NCBI GenBank assembly: GCA_964625525.1
Contig: CAZVEE010000002.1
Coordinates: 20,667-84,666, forward strand
DNA from: CAZVEE01 sp964625525
GTDB lineage: Bacteria > Pseudomonadota > Alphaproteobacteria > JAJFIK01
DNA: 64,000 nt
Direction: 5' to 3'
The position numbers and the translations under genes were made by a program. Under the pieces are notes generated by a model that saw only the letters and a program-made list of their open reading frames with translations, was not told the origin of the DNA and made no database searches. Below, piece after piece: positions 35,654 through 45,278 of the stretch. Each line of letters begins with the position of its first letter. Positions within the stretch are counted from its first letter, which is position 1.

Positions 35654-37438
35654 TTAGTCCACGCTGCGCTCGGCCCGGTCGCGGGTGAACTGGCGTTCCA
35701 GTTCCTCCCGCGAGCGCCGGGCGCTTTCCACGACTTTCTCCTCGTCCCCATAATGGGGGCGGTCTTCGATGAAGCGCTGAGTATCCTGATCTCGGAACAC
35801 TTGCACGGCCCGGCGCGCATCGGCGGGCTTTTCGCCCAGGCCAATCAGCACGTCCTCCGCGAGCGCCAGCGAGGAATGGAACGTCTCGCGCTGCACCGCT
35901 GTCACGCCCAGATCCAAAAGCTCATAGGCATGGAAGCGGTCTCGGGCGCGGGCATAGATGGGCAGGTCTGGATAGGTGCGCCGCACCACTTGGGCGGTGC
36001 GGGTGATGTCCTCGGCATCGTTCATGGCCAGGATAATGGCGCGCGCCTCCCCGGCGCCGGCCGCTGCCAACAGGTCCGGGCGCGAGGCATCGCCGTAATA
36101 GACATCCGCCCCGAAGCGGCGCAGGAAGCCAATATGCTCCGCTCGCGTATCAAGCGCGGTGAACGCGATCCCTTTGGCCGCGAAGAGTCGCGCCGGGATC
36201 TGCCCAAACGGCCCAAAGCCGGCGACGATGATGTGGCCGCCCTCATGGCTGGGCATGTCATCGGCCTTGTCGCTGGGCGGTTCGGTCAGCCAATGCGCGC
36301 CTTGTTCGGCAATCCAAAACAGGATGGGCGTTGCGGCCATGGACAGGGTCACCGCCACGGCCAGTTCGTTTTCCAAGGTGCCGGTCATCAGTCCGTTTTG
36401 CAGCGCCACGCCGAAGACCACAAAGGCGAACTCGCCCCCTTGCGCCAGGGCAATACCCAGATAAAGAGCGCTCACCGTGGGCAAGCCCCGCCACAGGCCC
36501 ACCGCGATCAGCACCCCCGCCTTCACCGCAACCAACCCGAACGCCATGATCAAAATGCGCGCCGGATTGTCGATGAGCAGCCCCAGATCAAGAGCCATAC
36601 CCACGGCGGTGAAGAACACACCCAGCAGGATGCGCTCAAACGGTGCGATATTGGCCTCGATCTCGTGGCGATACTCCGAGCCGCCGATCAGCACGCCCGC
36701 CAGGAAGGCCCCCAGTGCCGCCGAAAGCCCGACATATTCCATGAGCAGCGCAACCGCGACGACTGTCAGGAGCGCGGCCGCCGTCATGCCTTCCTCAACG
36801 CCCGTCGCCGCCACGAAGGCGTAGACGTAGTGCAGCACATAGCGGCCTACGATGAGGACAAGGGCGATCACCCCCACCATGCGCCCCAGATCCCACAGGG
36901 TGAACGGGTCACCTGTGCCGGCATTGCTCACGATGGGAATGAACGCGATGAGCGGGATGGCCACCAGATCCTGAAACAACAACACGGCAAAGCCCATGCG
37001 CCCGTGGCGCTGAGCGAGCTGACCTTTCTCGCCCAGGAACTGAAGCACAAAGGCGGTGGAGGAGAGCGCCAGCGCCGCGCCCACCACCACTGACTGGCCC
37101 AGCGGATAGCCAAATTGCACGCCGATAAAGGCCAGAATGGCCGTGGTGGCGGCAACCTGGGCGGTGCCGGCGGCGAAGATATCCGCCCGCATGGACCACA
37201 AGCGCTGCGGTCGCAATTCAAGGCCGATGAGAAACAACAGCAGCACCACGCCGAATTCGGCCAGGTGCAGGATTTCGTCCACGTCCTCGTCCGCGTCGAC
37301 AAAGCCGATGCCCGCCGGGCCAATGACGATGCCGGCGATCAGATACCCCACCACACTGCCCAGGCCCGCGCGTTTGGCCACAGGGGCAAAGAACGCGGCG
37401 GCACAGAGCAAAATGGCCGCGAGGGTGAGTTCAGTCAT
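35654..37438 (-). CDS. Kef-type monovalent cation:proton antiporter with RCK domain
   Basis: This encodes 594 residues: an N-terminal CPA2 antiporter domain of about 12 transmembrane segments (1-380), then a cytosolic TrkA-N/RCK domain. The dinucleotide-binding motif VAGFGPFGQIPAR lies at about 405-417 and a basic C-terminal tail follows. The layout is that of KefB/KefC, which export potassium during electrophile stress under glutathione control. No KefF/KefG partner is adjacent, so I leave the symbol open. The chosen start begins MTELTLAAILLC, the normal first helix. Confidence 0.9.
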   Translation of the reverse strand: MTELTLAAILLCAAAFFAPVAKRAGLGSVVGYLIAGIVIGPAGIGFVDADEDVDEILHLAEFGVVLLLFLIGLELRPQRLWSMRADIFAAGTAQVAATTAILAFIGVQFGYPLGQSVVVGAALALSSTAFVLQFLGEKGQLAQRHGRMGFAVLLFQDLVAIPLIAFIPIVSNAGTGDPFTLWDLGRMVGVIALVLIVGRYVLHYVYAFVAATGVEEGMTAAALLTVVAVALLMEYVGLSAALGAFLAGVLIGGSEYRHEIEANIAPFERILLGVFFTAVGMALDLGLLIDNPARILIMAFGLVAVKAGVLIAVGLWRGLPTVSALYLGIALAQGGEFAFVVFGVALQNGLMTGTLENELAVAVTLSMAATPILFWIAEQGAHWLTEPPSDKADDMPSHEGGHIIVAGFGPFGQIPARLFAAKGIAFTALDTRAEHIGFLRRFGADVYYGDASRPDLLAAAGAGEARAIILAMNDAEDITRTAQVVRRTYPDLPIYARARDRFHAYELLDLGVTAVQRETFHSSLALAEDVLIGLGEKPADARRAVQVFRDQDTQRFIEDRPHYGDEEKVVESARRSREELERQFTRDRAERSVD

Positions 37439-37522
37439 GGGCTTGCCCCTCACGCTGCGTGAACCCGGCCGCGCCTGCGCGAAGGCACGAACCGGCAACG
37501 GGTCGGTGGAGAGTGTCCACCC

Positions 37523-37627
37523 TAGCGCGCTTTCAGGAAAAGTGTGTGCGGTTTTCCGCCCGGGAAGCGCGCTAAACCAAAGACTAAGAGCCGTTTCAAT
37601 GATCTGGTTTTCAGTGAAACGGCTCTA
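37523..37627 (+). repeat. Dispersed two-hairpin repeat, copy B
   Basis: A 105-nt relative of copies A and C with about seven differences from copy A, including compensatory-looking changes in the outer stem (GCGCGCTTTC with GGGAAGCGCGC). It lies upstream of the antiporter gene, not at a stop codon. Confidence 0.9.
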
Positions 37628-38056
37628 ATGTCCGTCTAGGGCAAGAATGCGGGGGAGGGGTCACTGTCGCGCCCAGGGCTGGCCTGGATGCCCGGCGCGG
37701 CGGCGCGACATTTTGGTACAACTTGGGACCACTTCGGCACAGTCCTGCGACAGGGTTGGTGTTTTCTCTTTACGCGGCCGGCATGGGCGGTGGGTCACGG
37801 CGAGAGAGAGGCGGCCCCGCAGTCCACACTGGTCTCGTTTATGGCGCTTGGTCGTTGCGGACCTCCGGCTCTGCCCCCAACATGGCCAGAGGTCGACCGG
37901 GCCCGTCGGCCGGCCGGTGTGACCCTTTATCCCTCCTCACGCTCACACCGGCCGGTTGCTTTTTGGATGCGTGCGCCCTATCTGCGGGCGCAATGCAATG
38001 CTCAGACACAGGGCTCAGGGCTCAGGGCTCTGGGCTCTGGGGTCCGGGCGTAGGGC
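37628..38056. other. Intergenic region without recognisable gene
   Basis: About 430 bases between repeat copy B and the oxidoreductase stop. No coding signal with a ribosome-binding site, no tRNA and no known RNA motif was found. A short array of 7-nt units occupies its right end. Confidence 0.5.
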
Positions 38057-38061
38057 TCAGG
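38010..38061 (+). repeat. Degenerate 7-nt tandem array
   Basis: Three exact AGGGCTC units are followed by TGGGCTC, TGGGGTC and further variants, ending at the 3' end of the oxidoreductase gene. Confidence 0.7.
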
Positions 38062-39061
38062 CTTCGTCCGCGACCCGGATCATCCGCTTGCCGCGGTTTT
38101 CCCCGGCCAACAGGCCGATCAAAGCGCGTGGGGCGCTTTCCAGGCCATCGACCACATCTTCGACCACCGACAGTTGTCCACCGGAGAGCCAGCCCGCCAG
38201 CGTGGCCTCGGTCTGGCGTTCATCCTGAGGGTAATCCATGGCGATAAAGCCCTGCATCTTGAGGCGCTTCACCACCACCAGCCCCGGCACGTTGCGCGGA
38301 CCGGACGGCGTGGCGGTGTCATACTGAGAAACCGCACCGCAGCAGATCACCCGTCCGAACGGGTTCATCTGGAACAGGACGGTTTCCAGAATCGGTCCGC
38401 CTACATTGTCGAAGTAAACGTCAATGCCATCGGGGGCGGCCCGCTTGAGATCCTTGAACAGGTTGCCCGCTTTGTAATCAACCGCGGCGTCATAGCCCAG
38501 CTCTTCCGTCAGCCAGCGGCATTTCTCCTCACCGCCTGCAATGCCGACGGCGCGCGCGCCCATGATCTTGGCCATCTGGCCCGCGAAGACGCCGACTGAG
38601 CCAGCGGCGGCGGAAATCACTACGGTTTCGCCGGCCTTGGGCTCACCGATTTTGCTAAGGCCGTAAAAAGCGGTCTTGCCCGCAATGCCCAGTGCCGACA
38701 GGTGATGGGTGAGGGGGCGGTGATCGCCAATCCGCGCCAGGCCTCGTGCCTCGGTGACCACATAATCCGCCCACGCCCCTTCACAGCCCACGACCATGCC
38801 CGGCGTAAAGTCAGGCGCGTTACTGGCCACCACCTGACCGATGATATAGGCGTGCATCACGTCGCCCGCCTTCACCGCGTCGCGATAGGTGGCGCCCTGC
38901 ATCCAGGCACGGTTCGCCGCGTCCTGTGAGATCAGCAGTGTGCGTACCAAGACCTGGCCTGGTCCCGGCGTCGGCACTGGCCCCTCGCGCATGGCGAAAT
39001 GGTCCAGGCTGAGTGCGCCTTTGGGGATTTCTTGCAGAATGATCTGACGGTTGGTGGTCAT
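38057..39061 (-). CDS. NADP-dependent zinc-free medium-chain oxidoreductase
   Basis: This encodes 334 residues of the leukotriene-B4-dehydrogenase/CurA type: VVISAAAGSVGVFAGQMAKIMGARAVGIAGG is the NADP-binding Rossmann segment, followed by FDNVGGPILETVL. There are no structural-zinc cysteines. Family members reduce alkenal/alkenone double bonds of reactive carbonyls. The ATG at 39061 has a strong GGAGGA upstream, whereas an earlier ATG overlapping the MATE stop has none. Confidence 0.9.
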   Translation of the reverse strand: MTTNRQIILQEIPKGALSLDHFAMREGPVPTPGPGQVLVRTLLISQDAANRAWMQGATYRDAVKAGDVMHAYIIGQVVASNAPDFTPGMVVGCEGAWADYVVTEARGLARIGDHRPLTHHLSALGIAGKTAFYGLSKIGEPKAGETVVISAAAGSVGVFAGQMAKIMGARAVGIAGGEEKCRWLTEELGYDAAVDYKAGNLFKDLKRAAPDGIDVYFDNVGGPILETVLFQMNPFGRVICCGAVSQYDTATPSGPRNVPGLVVVKRLKMQGFIAMDYPQDERQTEATLAGWLSGGQLSVVEDVVDGLESAPRALIGLLAGENRGKRMIRVADEA

Positions 39062-39087
39062 GGCGTCCTCCGATCGTTGATTTTGAC

Positions 39088-40533
39088 TCATGGCTTCGAG
39101 GCGGGCGGACGGGGCATCAACGTGCCGCCGCGCGGATTGGAAAAGGGGTTAAGCGGCAGCGGCCAGCGCAGGACCGGGCGTCGCGGCGCATCCGGGTCGA
39201 TGTCGCCGCCGGAGTATCCGCTAATGAGGCGGAAGGCGATCACGACGCCTGCAATGCCAAACAGAATGCCGCCCACCGCTTGCCCGATCATAACGCCCGG
39301 CGCACCGCCCCAATAGGCACCCAGCGCGACGAACGGAATCGTGCCCAGCGTGTTGCGGCCCCAGTTCAACAAGGTCGAATAGAACGGCCGATTGAGATTG
39401 TTAAAGGCAGCATTAGAAACGTACAGCGCCCCGTTGAAGAAAAAGAACAACGCGAGTGGCCCGCAGAACAGATAGACGATCTCCCGGCTCAAACCCTCCG
39501 CCGAGAATAAATCGCCGATGGGCGCGCGTAAGGCGAACAGCAGTGCCGAAACCACCACCACATACAACGCGACGAAGCGCAGGCCCTCCACCAGCGTCTG
39601 GCGCACCCGGTCATGGCGCCGGGCGCCAAAATTCTGGCCGATGATTGGTCCCACTGCGCCCGATAGCGCGATCACCACCGCGAAGGCGATGGGCGTCAGG
39701 CGCCCGACAATGGCCATGCCCGCCACCGCCTTGTCGCCAAAGGCCGCCATCGTCGCCGTCACATAAGCCGCGCCGAACGGTGTGGCGACATTGGTCAGCA
39801 CGGCTGGCACGGCCAGTCCCAAAATCGCATTCAAGTCTGCTGTGACGCCCTTCAAGGTCGGCCAGGCCAGGCCGCCGTGATAGCGGAAAATCGGCCACAG
39901 CCCCGCCCCGAACACCGCAAAGCGGGCCACCACCGAGGCGTAGGCAGCCCCGTCGAGTTTGAGATCCAGGGCGAAAATGAAAATCGGGTCGAGCACCAGA
40001 TTGACCGCGCCCCCCGCCAGCGTCGCCCACATGGCCCGTGATGCATCCCCATGCGCCCGCAAGACCGCTGTCGCCGCCATGCCCACCAACAGTACCGGCA
40101 TGGTCGGCACAATGATCCGTGTGTACGAGGTCGCCAGGCGCAGGGTCTCGCCGTCCGCGCCCAACAGGCCCAACAACCACGGGACCGCCAGCCATAGCGC
40201 CGCCGCGATGATCACCGCCAGACCGGCCCCAAAAGCCAGCACATGGCTGGCATAGGCGCGGGCTCGCTCCGGCTGACGCTCGCCCAGTGAGCGAGCGACA
40301 AGGGCGGCCGTGGTGATCGACAGGCCAATGCCCACCGAGATGGAGAACAACAAGATGGCGCTCGCATAGCCGACAGCCGCCGCCAGCTCTGCTTCCCCCA
40401 ACATGGAGATGAACACCATGTCGATGAGATCGACGACGAACAAAGCCATCAGGCCCACGCTGCCGGTGAAGGACATCACCGCCACGTGGCGCATCAGGTT
40501 GCCGTTGAGGAATTTGGGTTCCGGGTCGGCCAT
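39088..40533 (-). CDS. MATE-family multidrug/toxin efflux transporter
   Basis: This encodes 481 residues with twelve hydrophobic segments in two similar halves; DMVFISMLGEAELAAAVGYA near the N-terminus and IGQNFGARRHDRVR after TM7 are MATE hallmarks. It exports organic cations or drugs in exchange for sodium or protons. It lies just upstream of the oxidoreductase, probably cotranscribed. Confidence 0.92.
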   Translation of the reverse strand: MADPEPKFLNGNLMRHVAVMSFTGSVGLMALFVVDLIDMVFISMLGEAELAAAVGYASAILLFSISVGIGLSITTAALVARSLGERQPERARAYASHVLAFGAGLAVIIAAALWLAVPWLLGLLGADGETLRLATSYTRIIVPTMPVLLVGMAATAVLRAHGDASRAMWATLAGGAVNLVLDPIFIFALDLKLDGAAYASVVARFAVFGAGLWPIFRYHGGLAWPTLKGVTADLNAILGLAVPAVLTNVATPFGAAYVTATMAAFGDKAVAGMAIVGRLTPIAFAVVIALSGAVGPIIGQNFGARRHDRVRQTLVEGLRFVALYVVVVSALLFALRAPIGDLFSAEGLSREIVYLFCGPLALFFFFNGALYVSNAAFNNLNRPFYSTLLNWGRNTLGTIPFVALGAYWGGAPGVMIGQAVGGILFGIAGVVIAFRLISGYSGGDIDPDAPRRPVLRWPLPLNPFSNPRGGTLMPRPPASKP

Positions 40534-40687
40534 GGGGCGCGTGTGATCCTCCCCGGATCGGCTGGGTCTCAGACGCGGATGGGTCTAGGACACGGTGGGA
40601 TACAGTGACTGGCCGCGAGTGTGGGTCTACCCAATGGCTTTGCCAAGCGCCAATCGGATCGATGGCCTTGCGCGCGACGGTGGGCGT

Positions 40688-41674
40688 TCAGTCCAGGCGC
40701 GGGGTGTCGTCAGGCCAATAGGTGAGCTGGGCAATGGGGTGCGCCGTGCCGGTGATAGCAATCCCCGCAAGACCGCCTGCCGCCTGGACGTCCAGCGCCA
40801 CATCAAGGGCACCGCCGGGCATCACCACGTGCAGTCGCGCGTCCACAAGCCCGAGCGCGAAAGCCGCCGCCGCCGCTGCCGAGGCACTGGATCCGGACGC
40901 CGGTGTCGGCCCGGCCCCCCGTTCGAAAATCCGCAGCGCCAGGCGATCCCGGGCTTCAGGCGCGGCCCACTGTAGGTTGCAGCCTCGCGCAAAAACACCC
41001 GTTTCGCCTGGTGCTGGCTCATCCGCGATGGCCCGCAAGGCGGCCCGGTCCCAATCTGCGAAGTCAGCGGCCGGGAGTGCGTCCGGCTGGTCAAGGAAAC
41101 AGACGCAATGGGGATTGCCGACACTGACCGGCACGAACCGGGCGCTGCGCTGGGCGGGCATGGCGGCCAGCACGGGCGCGACCACCCCGGCAGGGCTTGC
41201 GTCCAGGGCGGTCCATGCCGGTGCGCAAAGGCCCACGGCATCGGGCCCGAAGCGCGGTATCCCGACATCCAGCGTGAAGATCGCGCCCGCCCGGTCGTCC
41301 AGGCGCACCCGAACCCGCTCTTCATGGCCTGGGATGCGGGTCACCAAGGTCGCTGTGGTGCCGGCTGGCCCCTCCAGACGGCCGGTGCCCAGCAGGTGCC
41401 GCGCGAAGATGCGCAGGCCGTTGCCGCTCTTTTCCGCCAGCGATCCATCCGGATTGTAAATCTCCACCCCGAACCCGTTAGGGTGATCAAGGGGACCCAG
41501 CAACAGCCCTTCCGCGCCGATCCCCTGGTTCACATCGCAGACCGCCCGCACGAATGCTGGCGCCAGCCACCCGTTGGGGCGCGGCAAAGGGCCCGAGACC
41601 TGTGCTGGATCGAGCACCAGATAGCTATTGCCCAAGGCTTGATATTTTGTCAGTGGCAGTGCGCGGCGGCTCAT
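40688..41674 (-). CDS. Diaminopimelate-epimerase-like protein lacking both catalytic cysteines
   Basis: This encodes 328 residues with the DapF fold pattern: YQALGNSYLVLD at the start, NPDGSLAEKSGNGLRIF at 74-90 and ERGAGPTPASGSSAS at 251-265. The two catalytic Cys of DapF (in xCGNGxR and ACGTGA) are Ser83 and Ser260. Classic two-base epimerisation is therefore unlikely. It may be a relative with another activity (dehydratase or other isomerase) or a non-catalytic protein. There are no lysine-pathway neighbours. Whether a canonical dapF exists elsewhere is not visible here. Confidence 0.82.
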   Translation of the reverse strand: MSRRALPLTKYQALGNSYLVLDPAQVSGPLPRPNGWLAPAFVRAVCDVNQGIGAEGLLLGPLDHPNGFGVEIYNPDGSLAEKSGNGLRIFARHLLGTGRLEGPAGTTATLVTRIPGHEERVRVRLDDRAGAIFTLDVGIPRFGPDAVGLCAPAWTALDASPAGVVAPVLAAMPAQRSARFVPVSVGNPHCVCFLDQPDALPAADFADWDRAALRAIADEPAPGETGVFARGCNLQWAAPEARDRLALRIFERGAGPTPASGSSASAAAAAAFALGLVDARLHVVMPGGALDVALDVQAAGGLAGIAITGTAHPIAQLTYWPDDTPRLD

Positions 41675-42318
41675 GCGGGTCTCCGTGTCGGGCGTGAGAC
41701 GCGACCCTAGCGGCTTTGTCGCAGTCCGCCCAGGCGACCACGAGCCGGCCCGCTCTCGCCTCGCGCGTGCCGGGCTGAACGCCTTGAGAAAACGCTGGAA
41801 AATCGAGGTTTGACCATGGCGCCCCGGCGACGAAATTGTGTCGGTTCTGCAACATGTTTCCGGACGTTTCTTTGTTCGGCCCGAATTAAGCCGAAAAGAA
41901 TTGACCCATCCCGGGCCAGGAGCGAGCCTACCGCTATCTGTCGTGCTGGCTCTGTCTTTCGTCGCATGCCGCGTCCGTTGGACCGGGCCCGCACCTCACT
42001 TGTCGCAAGAGCCGTCATTCGTTTTGGTTGCTGAAGGGCGAAGGGTGGATCGGGTGGCACGACCAACGGGGTCCCAGAGAAGGCGAAACGCCCACGGGAC
42101 CGCCGGGTTCTGGAAGGAGGACTGGTCAGGCACGGGGCGTCGTCTCGCTGGGACGGTGGCCCAAAAGAATTGTGCGGAAGAAGCCTGAAGCGCAGATGCG
42201 CGGAAGGTGGCGCAAGGAACGGCCCATTCGAACACGGCAACAGTGGGGGATGGGGCAGGGAAGGCGGAAAACCGTCTCCTGGTTTTGGATGCTCAAATAG
42301 TCAACGGGGGTTGAACCT
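41675..42318. other. Long leader/intergenic region before TonB-dependent receptor
   Basis: About 640 bases with no recognisable gene. It contains an inverted repeat TTCGGC-N9-GCCGAA (41875-41895) next to TTGACC (41901-41906), which may mark the receptor's operator/promoter. If so, the receptor mRNA has a leader of several hundred bases. Confidence 0.4.
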
Positions 42319-45177
42319 ATGTCAGCCAATGACTCGCGCACCTATCGTGCGCTCCTGCTTGCCGGCGTCGCGGCGTCGGTCCTCACCTTTAACGCTCCTG
42401 CTTTCGCGCAGGATGCTGAAGAGGCCGAGGAAGAAGACCGCGTGACCGTGACCGGGACGCGTATTGCGAACCCGAACATTCTGGCGACGAGCCCGATCAC
42501 CTCGGTTGACTCGCTGGACTTTTCGCTCGGCAACAGCGTCAACGCCGAGCAGTTCCTGAACACGCTACCGCAGGCGGTTCCGGGCTTCGACGCGACGTCG
42601 AACAACCCGGGTATCGGTGAGGCCACCGTTGATCTGCGCGGCCTCGGCGACATCCGCACACTGGTCCTGGTGAATGACCGGCGTTACGTGTCCTCAAACC
42701 AGAACCCGGGTGTCGTCGACCTGAACACCATTCCCGCGTCGCTGATTGACCGCGTGGACATCGTGACCGGCGGTGCATCCGCCATCTACGGTTCTGACGC
42801 TGTCGCTGGCGTCGTAAACTTCATTCTGAAGGATGACTTCGAAGGCATTGAGCTGGATACGTCGTACCAGTCGACCGAAGAAGGCGATGCCGAGGTGTTC
42901 AACACCTCCTTCACTGCCGGCACGAACTTTGACAATGGTCGCGGCAACGTGACGGTCTTCGGGTCGTACACCAATCGTAAGTCCGCCTTCCAGGCTGATC
43001 GTGAAGAGTCGGCGTTCTCGTTGGTGGACACGGGCCGTGAGGGTGGCTTGCAGCAGACCGGCTCCGTGAATATCCCGTCGACCTTCGTGTTCGACACGGG
43101 CGTGGACTTCACCGCTGCTGGCGTTGCCAACCCGCCTTGTGAAGGCGAAGGCCTGGAACTTGATGCGGGCGGATTCTGCACGACCGATAGCTTGGGGTAC
43201 CTCTTTAACCCGACTGGGCAGGGTGTCCTGCCGTTCATCAACTCCGGTCCAAACACCAGCCGCTACAACTATGCTCCGGATAACTACCTGCAGATCCCGC
43301 AGGAGCGTTATTCCATTTACGGCTCGTTTAACTACGACATCACCGACACTATCGAGGCTTACGGCCAAGCGATCTGGGTGTCGAGCCAGACTGAACAGCT
43401 GCTGGCCCCGACGCCGGTGTTCACCACGCTCACAGTGAACCTGGACAATCCGTTCTTGGCGGGTGACGAGCAGGCGCTGGCCGTTCTGGCTGCGGCGTCC
43501 ACCGGGGACGCAGACGGCAACGGTGTTGCCGATGCGCAGATCCTCACCGGTCGTCGTCTGCAAGAAGTGGGCGGTCGCCTGTCGGACATCGACAACGACA
43601 GCTTCCAGTTCCAGGGCGGCCTGCGGGGCACGGTTTGGGATTGGAACTGGGACCTGTTCGGTTCCTTCGGCCAGGCGCGTTCGAGCATCATCCAGACGGG
43701 TAACGTGTCTCGCTCGGCTTACCAGGCAGCTGTTCGTGAAGGCCGCGCCAACATCTTCGTAGAAAATGGCGTGTCCGGCGATGTCGCCAGTGAGATTGAG
43801 CGGATTGGGGCGATCCAGGGTGTGACGGAGCAGACTGTGGTGTCTGGCTCTATGGCCGGTGACCTGGACATGATCAAGTCGCCATTCGCGGATACACCGT
43901 TCTCCGTGGCGTTCGGTGCCGAATACCGCGAAGAATCGCTGAACGTGCGTGTGGACTCCGTGCTGGGTCCGGATGTGGCCGGCTTTAACCAGGCGCCAGC
44001 GACTGCGGGCTCCTTCGACGTCTACGAATTCTTCGCTGAAGGCGCCTTGGTGCTGGTCGAAGATTATCGCTTCGTTGAGGACCTCTCCGTCACCGGTGCG
44101 TATCGCTACTCCGACTACTCGACTGTCGGTGCGGTGAATACCTACGCCCTGGGTGCAAGCTGGACCCCGATCGAAGGTCTGCGTCTGCGTAGTCAGTTCC
44201 AGCGTGCGGTGCGGGCGCCGAACCTTGGCGAACTGTTCCAGCCGCAGGTCAATGGCTTCCCGAACATCGCCGACCCCTGCTCGGGCGGCGTGAACGGCGG
44301 CTTCAGCGATGAAACGGACATCGATCAGTGTATCGCGAACGGTGTGCCGGCCGCTGCTGTCGGGACCGAAATCCAGGCCAATGCTCAGATCGAAGGCTTC
44401 TTCGGCGGCAACCCGGATCTTGGCGAGGAAATCTCCGACACCTTCACGATCGGTGCGGTGTTCGAGCCGACCTTCGTGGACAACCTCACGATCACGGTCG
44501 ATTACTACGACATCCAGATCGAAGACGTGATCTCCAACATCCCGTCGCAGACCATCTTTGACCTCTGCTTCGTGCAGAGCCAGGGCCAGTTCTGTAATGC
44601 GATCCGTCGCTTACCGAACGGCGCTGTGGATGACTTCGACTCCTTCGCTCAGAATGCGGCCGAACTAGCTTCGAGCGGCGTGGATGTCTCGGTCGATTAC
44701 AGCTACGACTTCGGTAAGTTTGGTAACTTCGGGGTGTACTCCCTGTTGTCCTACATCGAAGAGGCGTCCTTCCTGCCGCTGCCGACGTCCGACCTGATCG
44801 ACTGCCCGGGCTTCTACGGTGGTGAGTGCGGTGAGCCGACGCCGGAGTTCAAGGCGAACACCCGCTTCGACTGGTCGCTGGGTCCGTGGGCCGCGCGCCT
44901 GCGCTGGACCTACATCAGCTCCGTCGAGGATGATGCGTTCCGCTCCGGCGGCGACACCGACCTCGCGGTGCCGGATGTGGATGCTTACAATCAGGTCGAT
45001 CTGACCGGTTACTGGACGGTCAATGACAACGTGTTCCTGAGCGTGGGTGTGCAGAACATCTTCGACACAGACTACGTGATCATTGGCGATGGTTCCGCCG
45101 AGCAGTCCAACACCTACCCGGCGACCTACGATGTGTTCGGTCGTCAGTATTTCGGCCGCATCGTGCTGTCCTACTAA
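42319..45177 (+). CDS. TonB-dependent outer-membrane receptor
   Basis: This encodes 952 residues: a signal peptide (about 1-30, ending PAFAQ), a plug domain with VTVTGTRIANPN, DLRGLGDIRTLVLVNDRR and GGASAIYGSDAVAGVVNF, and a 22-strand barrel ending in GRIVLSY with a terminal aromatic. Arg is mostly CGT/CGC and Asn mostly AAC, a bias often seen in highly expressed genes. No clear TonB box is visible. The ligand is unknown. The plug type resembles receptors that in marine and freshwater alphaproteobacteria sit beside TPR-sulfotransferase genes, as here. Confidence 0.93.
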   Translation: MSANDSRTYRALLLAGVAASVLTFNAPAFAQDAEEAEEEDRVTVTGTRIANPNILATSPITSVDSLDFSLGNSVNAEQFLNTLPQAVPGFDATSNNPGIGEATVDLRGLGDIRTLVLVNDRRYVSSNQNPGVVDLNTIPASLIDRVDIVTGGASAIYGSDAVAGVVNFILKDDFEGIELDTSYQSTEEGDAEVFNTSFTAGTNFDNGRGNVTVFGSYTNRKSAFQADREESAFSLVDTGREGGLQQTGSVNIPSTFVFDTGVDFTAAGVANPPCEGEGLELDAGGFCTTDSLGYLFNPTGQGVLPFINSGPNTSRYNYAPDNYLQIPQERYSIYGSFNYDITDTIEAYGQAIWVSSQTEQLLAPTPVFTTLTVNLDNPFLAGDEQALAVLAAASTGDADGNGVADAQILTGRRLQEVGGRLSDIDNDSFQFQGGLRGTVWDWNWDLFGSFGQARSSIIQTGNVSRSAYQAAVREGRANIFVENGVSGDVASEIERIGAIQGVTEQTVVSGSMAGDLDMIKSPFADTPFSVAFGAEYREESLNVRVDSVLGPDVAGFNQAPATAGSFDVYEFFAEGALVLVEDYRFVEDLSVTGAYRYSDYSTVGAVNTYALGASWTPIEGLRLRSQFQRAVRAPNLGELFQPQVNGFPNIADPCSGGVNGGFSDETDIDQCIANGVPAAAVGTEIQANAQIEGFFGGNPDLGEEISDTFTIGAVFEPTFVDNLTITVDYYDIQIEDVISNIPSQTIFDLCFVQSQGQFCNAIRRLPNGAVDDFDSFAQNAAELASSGVDVSVDYSYDFGKFGNFGVYSLLSYIEEASFLPLPTSDLIDCPGFYGGECGEPTPEFKANTRFDWSLGPWAARLRWTYISSVEDDAFRSGGDTDLAVPDVDAYNQVDLTGYWTVNDNVFLSVGVQNIFDTDYVIIGDGSAEQSNTYPATYDVFGRQYFGRIVLSY

Positions 45178-45204
45178 GACCGGTCGTATCACGCGATCCA
45201 TTGG

Positions 45205-45235
45205 GCGGCGGACCTTCGGGTCCGCCGCTTTTTTT
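45205..45235 (+). terminator. Intrinsic terminator after the receptor gene
   Basis: A perfect 10-bp stem GCGGCGGACC / GGTCCGCCGC with a TTCG tetraloop is followed by seven Ts. It lies 27 bases after the receptor stop and separates it from the convergent sulfotransferase gene. Confidence 0.95.
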
Positions 45236-45278
45236 GTGATTATCGAGAAGGGGCGTTTGGTGCCGGAGCCACCAAGGC

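Noticed and set aside
38010..38061. Possible CRISPR or regulatory repeat cluster
   Set aside because: 7-nt units drift rapidly and look like simple-sequence slippage.
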